Of a stretch of DNA of 5,115 bases, positions 1-5,115 are shown piece after piece. The DNA lies in the NCBI GenBank assembly GCA_027347805.1, contig DAIEQP010000178.1, positions 1-5,115 on the forward strand, given 5' to 3'. The notes beneath the pieces are model-generated. The model ran no database searches. It was not told the origin of the DNA and worked only from the letters and a program-made list of their open reading frames with translations. The translations under genes and the position numbers were made by a program. The first letter of the stretch is position 1. Each line of letters starts with the position of its first letter. The DNA comes from Ignavibacteria bacterium. Its GTDB lineage: Bacteria > Bacteroidota > Ignavibacteria > Ignavibacteriales > Melioribacteraceae.

Positions 1-555
1 AATAAAAAAACGTTTCGCATTATAGTTCATCGTTCCGCCCAGAGAGCGCTCGCCATTGTAGGCTGGATCACCATACAACGCCCCGGGAATGAAACAATTT
101 AGATCATTCCATTGGAATGATGGATCAACCGTGAATGTGATAGAGGAATTGAATCCACCAGATGCATTGCCAATTACTTCAACCTTCCTTTTTACAGATA
201 CTATATTTCCTTCTAATTTCCATTCATCACTCAGATTAAACTTAACCTCTCTGCCATGTACAATTTCAGCAAAGCAGAGAATTTCAGAATCTGTTTTTTT
301 AATCGTTTTGTATCCTGCAGAAAGCGCAATTATTTTTTCTTCCGATTCATTAATTTCAATTTTTACCGGTTTCTCCTGGAATATTTTCGGAGTGGCGCCA
401 CCAGAAATTTCAATACCCCAATAACCTTCGGGCTGTTTAATGAAAGAGACTGTAGCACCCGTTTTCAATTTGCCGAGTTTTACACATTCACCTTGTTGTG
501 CTAATAAATTCAACGTCATCAAAAAGCATAATAATAACAAGATCTTTTTTTTCAT
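1..555 (-). CDS. Exported protein of unknown function, N-terminal 185 residues (gene runs off the left edge)
   Basis: An open frame begins at an ATG at 553-555 and has no stop before position 1, so only the first 185 codons are seen. A GAGGA Shine-Dalgarno sequence lies 10 bases upstream (566-570). Residues 1-20 form a signal peptide: a KKK basic start, a Leu-rich core, and a likely cut near L-A-Q-Q. The rest looks beta-rich, with alternating polar and hydrophobic residues and many short turns. Conspicuous segments are GYWGIEISG (44-52), FQWND (147-151), and an aromatic, Gly- and Asn-rich stretch at about 155-184 containing PGALYGDP, GGTMNYNAKRF. I do not recognise the family. The segment could be the N-terminal beta-sandwich of a larger two-part glycosidase or lyase, but no catalytic motif is visible. 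It follows the GH43 gene on the same strand after 110 bp, so it is probably exported and co-expressed with the glycosidases. Its reality is well supported by start, signal peptide and length; its function is not. Confidence 0.85.
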   Translation of the reverse strand, partial: MKKKILLLLCFLMTLNLLAQQGECVKLGKLKTGATVSFIKQPEGYWGIEISGGATPKIFQEKPVKIEINESEEKIIALSAGYKTIKKTDSEILCFAEIVHGREVKFNLSDEWKLEGNIVSVKRKVEVIGNASGGFNSSITFTVDPSFQWNDLNCFIPGALYGDPAYNGERSLGGTMNYNAKRFFI

Positions 556-665
556 CCGCAAAATTTCCTCGTATATGGAAAATCACTGTAATTAATCAAC
601 GTTGTGCCTAAAATCGATCTTAGTAAGTTCATCTACATAACATCCACTATTTCGAATAGAAATAA
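556..665 (-). other. Gap between GH43 and the unknown exported gene
   Basis: This 110-bp AT-rich gap holds the GAGGA ribosome binding site of the next gene. It contains one short AT-rich hairpin (CTATT/AATAG arms, 647-659) just after the GH43 stop, without a T-run on the transcript side. I see no convincing terminator or promoter, which is consistent with read-through in one operon. Confidence 0.4.
566..570 (-). promoter_or_regulatory. Ribosome binding site of the unknown exported protein
   Basis: The minus strand reads GAGGA here, ending 10 bases before the ATG at 553-555. The spacing is slightly long but acceptable. Together with the signal peptide immediately after the ATG it supports this start. 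Confidence 0.6.
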
Positions 666-2396
666 TTATTCAACTTCTTTTATGATGCTTCCCTTTCTAA
701 TTCCATTTTCATTGAAGACATCGATTGTGAAATAATATTTTGACAACCCGTTTAGATTTCTAATTGTAATTGAATCCGCGCCTAACACCTGGTAAGTGTG
801 ATACAACTTATCTTTGTGTGTACCATAACGAATGTTGTACCCAACTGCGTCCGATCCTTTATTCCATTTCAAATCAACTATACATCTGTCAGTTGCTGAT
901 CGAATAATTTCAAACTTCTTAATTTTTTCCGGAGCGCTGCCTCCGGCTTTACCAAATACCCGCAGATCAGCCAATGCAAAAATGCCGCTTGGTACATGAT
1001 AATTTGTAAGCCTAATAAAGCGTGCTTTTACAGGAGTCTTCAATTCGATGAAATCGTGAGGGACATCAGTTTTGTTTTCTGTTTTATCCGCCAGAGAATG
1101 CCATGTTTTGTTATCAGAAGAATATTCCAATAAATATTGATAGCTTATTTCAGAATTGCGTCCAAAAATATTTGTTTCGTTCTCTGCGTAATTAATCTGC
1201 ACTGCATTAATTTTACATTCCTTCTGCAAATCAATTGAAAGCCACTCTCCTTTATTACCGGTTTTAGCGCTCCAATATGTTCTGATGTTTTCATCTGACG
1301 CATATTGTTTGGGATGATTTTCTGACTCGGAAGAAACCTCTACAGGTTTGTTATAGGAAAGAAGCATCCATTTGGTTGATAATTCTTCCGGGCCGGATAT
1401 TTTTTTCTTTGGTATCTTTATTGGGAAATCACCAAAACCTGTGTAAGTATATAATTCTCCATCCTTATCAAAAAACATCGGGAATAATCCAAGTCGTCTT
1501 TCGAACATGTGTTTCTGCGATATTGTCATTGTGGAAATATGCCAGTAGTTGCCATATTTGTCTTTGAAGGTGCTGCTATGACCAGCACCGGCAATAAATC
1601 CCTCCGGTTTAGATGAGCATGGATTATTCTGTGCAACTGAATAATCTCCCAGCGGTTTGTCTGATACATACAATCCATCGCAATAACTTTTATATTCAGT
1701 TCCCGGCGCAGCATATTGCAAATAATATTTACCATTATGTTTTGCCATCCACGCGCCTTCTATCCAGGGATTACTTGATTTATCATTATAATCTCCGCTT
1801 CTCTCCCAGCCATATTTTTCCTTATGGCTGTTGAAAAGTTCTTTTGGCTTGCCGATAGGATTAAAAGTTTTGGGATCCAATTCGACTGCATAAATCGGAT
1901 TCACGTTGGAACATCCGTAATAGAAATACAAACGACTATCATCATCAACAAAAAAACATGGATCAATCATTCCAATAGGAAAAGATGGATTAACAATTTT
2001 CCATTTGCCGGATTTCGGATCTCCGGTTTTATAGATTGCAGGCTTATCGGCAGATGCCATAAAATATATTGTATCATTCATTACAACTGCGGTGGGTGCG
2101 TAATCTTCAAGAGGAAGATCTGTTGTTGTTATCAAGTCCCAGTTGACTAAGTCTGTGGAGTGCCAGTATCCGCCGGATTTAGACGCAAACAAATAATATT
2201 CATTTTTGAAATTTACCATTGTTGGATCAGCTGCTTCTCTCCTAGATGGCTTGTCAAGACAAAATCTGTAATTAAGATTAAGCGGATTGCAAATTGTAGT
2301 CTGTTCTGTTTTCTTTGAAGCGAAAATTGATTGACCGAATAAACGAGATAAACAGATTGTAGAAATTATTGTTGCTAATAAAAATATTTTTCTCAT
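666..2396 (-). CDS. Exported GH43 glycoside hydrolase with F5/8 type C (discoidin-like) and fibronectin III domains
   Basis: Predicted 576-residue exported glycosidase. GH43 enzymes are inverting alpha-L-arabinofuranosidases, beta-xylosidases, arabinanases or galactosidases; which substrate applies here cannot be read from sequence. Residues 1-22 are a signal peptide (MRKIFLLATIIS start, cut near F-G-Q-S) with no clear lipobox. The five-bladed propeller spans about 36-330. All three expected acidic residues are visible: base Asp57 in REAADPTM, pKa-modulating Asp145 in GMIDPCFF, and acid Glu213 in WIEGAWMA. A discoidin-like sugar-binding domain follows at about 352-483 (YWSAKTGNKGEWLSIDL, then ARFIRLTNY and LADLRVFG). 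A fibronectin III domain closes the protein at about 488-574. Several Cys (36, 46, 147, 162, 239, 260) lie in the exported part. The ATG at 2394-2396 is chosen because a GAGGT site lies 7 bases upstream and the signal peptide starts there; the frame stays open upstream to a TTG at 2513, which would bury the signal peptide behind 39 residues. It lies 113 bp after the GH127/GH146 gene and is probably co-transcribed with it. Confidence 0.92.
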   Translation of the reverse strand: MRKIFLLATIISTICLSRLFGQSIFASKKTEQTTICNPLNLNYRFCLDKPSRREAADPTMVNFKNEYYLFASKSGGYWHSTDLVNWDLITTTDLPLEDYAPTAVVMNDTIYFMASADKPAIYKTGDPKSGKWKIVNPSFPIGMIDPCFFVDDDSRLYFYYGCSNVNPIYAVELDPKTFNPIGKPKELFNSHKEKYGWERSGDYNDKSSNPWIEGAWMAKHNGKYYLQYAAPGTEYKSYCDGLYVSDKPLGDYSVAQNNPCSSKPEGFIAGAGHSSTFKDKYGNYWHISTMTISQKHMFERRLGLFPMFFDKDGELYTYTGFGDFPIKIPKKKISGPEELSTKWMLLSYNKPVEVSSESENHPKQYASDENIRTYWSAKTGNKGEWLSIDLQKECKINAVQINYAENETNIFGRNSEISYQYLLEYSSDNKTWHSLADKTENKTDVPHDFIELKTPVKARFIRLTNYHVPSGIFALADLRVFGKAGGSAPEKIKKFEIIRSATDRCIVDLKWNKGSDAVGYNIRYGTHKDKLYHTYQVLGADSITIRNLNGLSKYYFTIDVFNENGIRKGSIIKEVE

Positions 2397-2509
2397 TCTA
2401 ATTACCTCAGTACTGTTTAATTGTGAAAGAGTAAAGACACCAACTTCATGTGATAAATATTCTTGCTGATATTCATATTTTATTGTTGATCTCAATGATT
2501 CAAGAGATC
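2397..2509 (-). other. Gap between the GH127/GH146 and GH43 genes
   Basis: This 113-bp gap contains the GH43 ribosome binding site near its low-coordinate end and no strong hairpin with a T-run. It is free of stops in the GH43 frame, so automated annotation may extend GH43 through it. An 8-base direct repeat GATCTCAA (2488-2495 and 2506-2513) straddles the GH127/GH146 stop. No promoter could be assigned with confidence. Confidence 0.4.
2404..2408 (-). promoter_or_regulatory. Ribosome binding site that fixes the GH43 start
   Basis: The minus strand reads GAGGT with 7 bases to the ATG at 2394-2396, close to ideal spacing. It decides between this ATG and the longer in-frame TTG start at 2513, which has no signal peptide directly after it. 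Confidence 0.75.
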
Positions 2510-4915
2510 TCAATTCGTTTTGGTTTCCGGTCTAAGTAAACGGACAGAATACACTGCACCGGCAGTACTGTGAGGTGCCGCCTGAAATTTTACTCGAATA
2601 CGATTTTTGTTTTTAAGCATTTGGTTAGGAATTTTGTATTCCACATCCAGAAACCTGGATTGAAACCATCTGCCAGTATTATCTTCTGATATTAATTTTT
2701 CCTCATCTATATAAATATCGAATTTCCTGCTGCCCCATTCATATCCGAAATAACGGATCATCAAAGACAAATCTGTTTCCCCTTTTGTTGCAAGTTCATA
2801 ACTGAAATAACCGCCATTGTTTGCGTCACGCCAAAATTCATCGAACATATTTCCAGTATTTGAATTTGAATTCTTCATTGCATGATCTGCTTCCGGCTGC
2901 TGTTCGCCCGGAGATACAAAATCAACTGTACGGTTTTGTAGAGCGAGCTTAGCTTTTTCAACCGCAGCTATCGAATCAAGATATGAATGATATTGAGAGC
3001 TGGTCAAGGCCATCCAGTACATCATGTATCTTGAATCATGAATATGGAAAAATGGTTCGAGTAAAATTTTTGAAGAGTTGATCAACTTTAATTTAGAGAT
3101 AGTAAAATTCAACGGCTTATTTTTTACCGGGACCAATTTATTTGTGATGTTTGAAATATTATCTTCAATAATAATTGGAGCTTTGTCAATCGGAAGTCTT
3201 TTACCACTCGGGTTTTGTCCCCATCTGCTGTCATCAGCAATTAAACCAGCTAAATCTTCCGAACCGGTTTTAGCTCCGAGTAATATAGGGCCATGCTTAA
3301 GCGCAATATATGTCGGCACATTCGGCAAATGTTCGATTGTAGTTTGCATCGGAAGAATGATTTCAACAACATCACCGGATTTCCAAGATCGTTCCAGAGT
3401 AGCATAGGATGAGGAATGGGCTTTCACCGGAAATGATTTACCATTTACATTTATCTTCAGCGAACCATCTTTCACCCATGAAGGATATCGTATCAATAGC
3501 GGGAATTTAGATGATACTTCACTCAGGATTAATTTAGTCTTTTCTTCAAATGGGAATTTTGTTTCCTGTTTAATTTTAATTCCCTTTGCTTTCCAGTTCA
3601 GTTCCGAGGCGATAAAAAGATTAATAAAAAGAGAATCATTCTGGTGAGTATAAATTAACTGGTTGTACTTTCCATGATTTTCCATACCAGATCCAACACA
3701 GCACCACATTGCTTCATTAGGTGCTGAATAGACACGGTAATGACGAGGGCGTGCAGGAGTAAAATAAACGTATCCGCCATGTTCGGGATGTTGGGTTGAT
3801 AAGATATGATTGTAAATTGTTTTTTCGTAGTAATCCATATACTTTGCTGAAGGATTAGTCCTGAATAAATCCTCTGTCAGTTTAAGCATGTTATATGAAT
3901 TACATGATTCGGGTCCTTCAATATCATTAATAAAATCACTGCATGCATTAACACTTGGAAAGTGTTCCTTTCTGCTATTGCCTCCGAATGCTAGACTGCG
4001 ATTCGTTGTAACTGTTTCCCAAAAGAAACTACTTGCTGCAGAAAATTCTTTATCGCCGGCAAGTTCTGCAATTCTTTGAAACCCAATTACTTTTGGAATC
4101 TGTGTGTTTGCATGTTTATTGTCCAGATTATCTTTACCTGCAGCCATTGGCTCCAGCAATGCTTTATGTGAAAATCGTTTAGCGGCTGTTAAATATTTTG
4201 CATCACCGGTCATTTGATATGCATCAGCAAATACTTCATCCATACCGCCATGTTCAGTATTAAGCATCGACTGCATTTGTGCATATGTTAATGCCGATGT
4301 TATTTCAATTCCCCAATCACAAAATTTTAGAAAAATAATTTTTGCTTCTTCACTTCCTGCATACAACCATGCATCTCTTAACCCAGCATACATCTTATGA
4401 AGGTTGTACCATGGTACCCATGCTGCCTGGTATGATTTAAAATCTCCAGACTTTAACGTTGACCAAATTGTTTTACTATTGGGAACTCCACCAACATATC
4501 CAATTCCCCAATCAGCATTATTTCTTGCATTTGCATCCTGACAGGTTTTGAGTTCAGCTAAAAAGTAATCCATTCGTTTTTTGCATTCAGAATTTCCTGT
4601 GGCGGCAAAGTTCAATGCCATTGCTGTTAGGTAGTGTCCGCCAATATGTCCATCAAGTCCATCCCAATTAGGATAACTTTTTGCTTTTGGTGTTAACCCG
4701 GCTTCTTTTAAATAAGGAGCCAGCAGACGATCAACATCATATTTCAGTAATGTTTTAATGTTGAGATCACGTGCATGTTGGAATGGTCCGTCAAGTAATT
4801 TTACATCACTCAAAGGGAATTCATTTTTATACAACCTGTCCTGAGCATATATAAATAATGGTAATACCGCTATTGTCAAAAGAATTCTGTTGAGACTATG
4901 TCCGATTGATTTCAT
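2510..4915 (-). CDS. Exported beta-L-arabinofuranosidase, GH127/GH146 (DUF1680) superfamily
   Basis: Predicted 801-residue exported enzyme that releases terminal beta-L-arabinofuranose by a retaining mechanism with a cysteine nucleophile held near a zinc ion. Residues 1-24 are a signal peptide (hydrophobic core ILLTIAVLPLFIY, cut near A-Q-D). The (alpha/alpha)-barrel catalytic region runs from about 35 to 400, followed by beta domains. Family motifs are clear: LLDGPFQHA (40-48), DGLDGHIGGHYL (85-96), WVPWYNLHKMYAGL (166-179), NTEHGGMDEVFADAY (219-233). The presumed Cys3-Glu zinc site is intact: Glu336 and Cys338 in GPESCN, and Cys405-Cys406 in MWCCVGSGMENHGKY; by homology to B. longum HypBA1, Cys405 is the nucleophile. 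The ESCNSYNMLKLTEDLF and CCVGSGMENH wording and the long C-terminus (DUF4986-like at about 555-640, DUF6805-like beta domain at about 668-795) favour GH146 over GH127, but I cannot test this by alignment. An in-frame GTG directly precedes the ATG; I chose the ATG. No good Shine-Dalgarno is present. It begins 62 bp after the esterase stop. Substrate is probably arabinan, arabinogalactan or hydroxyproline-linked arabinose (inference). Confidence 0.93.
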   Translation of the reverse strand: MKSIGHSLNRILLTIAVLPLFIYAQDRLYKNEFPLSDVKLLDGPFQHARDLNIKTLLKYDVDRLLAPYLKEAGLTPKAKSYPNWDGLDGHIGGHYLTAMALNFAATGNSECKKRMDYFLAELKTCQDANARNNADWGIGYVGGVPNSKTIWSTLKSGDFKSYQAAWVPWYNLHKMYAGLRDAWLYAGSEEAKIIFLKFCDWGIEITSALTYAQMQSMLNTEHGGMDEVFADAYQMTGDAKYLTAAKRFSHKALLEPMAAGKDNLDNKHANTQIPKVIGFQRIAELAGDKEFSAASSFFWETVTTNRSLAFGGNSRKEHFPSVNACSDFINDIEGPESCNSYNMLKLTEDLFRTNPSAKYMDYYEKTIYNHILSTQHPEHGGYVYFTPARPRHYRVYSAPNEAMWCCVGSGMENHGKYNQLIYTHQNDSLFINLFIASELNWKAKGIKIKQETKFPFEEKTKLILSEVSSKFPLLIRYPSWVKDGSLKINVNGKSFPVKAHSSSYATLERSWKSGDVVEIILPMQTTIEHLPNVPTYIALKHGPILLGAKTGSEDLAGLIADDSRWGQNPSGKRLPIDKAPIIIEDNISNITNKLVPVKNKPLNFTISKLKLINSSKILLEPFFHIHDSRYMMYWMALTSSQYHSYLDSIAAVEKAKLALQNRTVDFVSPGEQQPEADHAMKNSNSNTGNMFDEFWRDANNGGYFSYELATKGETDLSLMIRYFGYEWGSRKFDIYIDEEKLISEDNTGRWFQSRFLDVEYKIPNQMLKNKNRIRVKFQAAPHSTAGAVYSVRLLRPETKTN

Positions 4916-4977
4916 CACCCTAACACCAGTAAAATAATTTTTGATCTTCCGTTAATTGAATGTTTCTATCCCGAAGA
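4916..4977 (-). other. Gap between the esterase and GH127/GH146 genes
   Basis: A 62-bp AT-rich spacer. It shows no strong terminator and no clear promoter or Shine-Dalgarno sequence. The short spacing on the same strand supports co-transcription of esterase and arabinofuranosidase. Confidence 0.4.
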
Positions 4978-5115
4978 TTACTTAAACAACAACGGCGCAA
5001 TTTTATATAAATTATTTCTCCACACCGGCCATGTATGGCCGCCAGGGTATTCGCTGTAAACGTATTTGATATTCATCTCGTCAAATTTTTTCATCATTAT
5101 CTGACAATTGTTATA
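4978..5115 (-). CDS. Carbohydrate esterase, esterase D / CE1 type, C-terminal 45 residues (gene enters from the right edge)
   Basis: An open frame enters from the window end and stops at TAA (4978-4980), giving 45 residues. The visible part contains YSEYPGGHTWPVWRNNLY and ends APLLFK. This is the characteristic end of alpha/beta-hydrolase esterases of the esterase D family (Pfam putative esterase, PF00756), as in feruloyl and acetylxylan esterases. The His in GGHTW (codon 5035-5037) would be the catalytic-triad histidine; the Ser nucleophile and Asp lie outside the window. Such enzymes remove acetyl or feruloyl groups from plant polysaccharides, which fits the two arabinose-type glycosidases just downstream. 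The protein could also be a multidomain enzyme (for example a GH10 or carbohydrate-binding fusion), since only its end is seen. The acyl group removed cannot be determined from this fragment. Confidence 0.82.
   Translation of the reverse strand, partial: YNNCQIMMKKFDEMNIKYVYSEYPGGHTWPVWRNNLYKIAPLLFK

Noticed and set aside
89..504. Two overlapping plus-strand open frames of 111 and 82 codons
   Set aside because: They lie entirely antisense to the exported protein at 1-555, which has a ribosome binding site and signal peptide. The plus-strand products show no recognisable motif.
565..597. Promoter-like TTGATT ... TATACG on the minus strand ahead of the unknown gene
   Set aside because: The would-be -10 element abuts the Shine-Dalgarno sequence, so transcription would start within or after the ribosome binding site; not a workable promoter for this gene.
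647..659. Small hairpin CTATT-TCG-AATAG after the GH43 stop
   Set aside because: Five AU-rich pairs and no U-tract following it on the minus-strand transcript; likely chance.
1376..2150. Several plus-strand frames and a minus-strand frame (1526-1735) inside the GH43 gene
   Set aside because: All overlap the GH43 reading frame, whose catalytic and binding motifs are continuous across this region; they are chance frames.
3078..4079. Plus-strand frames of 109 and 63 codons inside the GH127/GH146 gene
   Set aside because: They are antisense to well-conserved enzyme sequence and show no ribosome binding site or domain signature.
4944..4978. Inverted repeat ATCTTC/GAAGAT after the esterase stop
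   Set aside because: Arms of only 6 bp separated by 23 bases, AT-rich, with no uninterrupted T-run downstream on the transcript; too weak to be called a terminator.

Overview
The window is a compact, AT-rich stretch of bacterial DNA (roughly 35-40% G+C by eye). All four recognisable genes lie on the minus strand, so transcription runs from high to low coordinates. In that order they are: the last 45 codons of a carbohydrate esterase of the esterase D / CE1 type (4978-5115); a complete exported beta-L-arabinofuranosidase of the GH127/GH146 (DUF1680) superfamily (2510-4915); a complete exported GH43 glycosidase carrying a discoidin-like (F5/8 type C) domain and a fibronectin type III domain (666-2396); and the first 185 codons of an exported protein I do not recognise, which runs off the left edge (1-555). 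The gaps between genes are 62, 113 and 110 bp. None contains a convincing terminator or promoter, so the set looks like part of one operon.

The organism is most likely in the Bacteroidota or a near relative such as Ignavibacteriota/Chlorobiota. The DUF1680 protein has the long architecture and motif style common in Bacteroides-type pectin and arabinan utilisation loci. All three visible N-termini are signal peptides, and two of them have an A-Q junction at the likely cleavage site. Good Shine-Dalgarno sequences precede two of the genes, which is uncommon in Bacteroides itself and mildly favours an Ignavibacteria-like lineage. No SusC/SusD, regulator or taxonomic marker is inside the window, so this placement is an inference.

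Together the genes suggest stepwise removal of decorations from an arabinose-rich plant or glycoprotein glycan. An esterase would remove acyl groups (acetyl or feruloyl), GH43 would cleave alpha-L-arabinofuranosyl or xylosyl/galactosyl linkages while its discoidin domain may hold the polymer, and the cysteine- and zinc-dependent GH127/GH146 enzyme would release beta-L-arabinofuranose. The fourth protein is exported and begins with a beta-rich region; its position makes a glycan-related role likely, but nothing visible proves it.

I found no RNA gene, CRISPR array, insertion sequence, attachment site or origin. This is a coherent but fairly ordinary polysaccharide-utilisation region. The least explained part is the truncated gene at the left edge.
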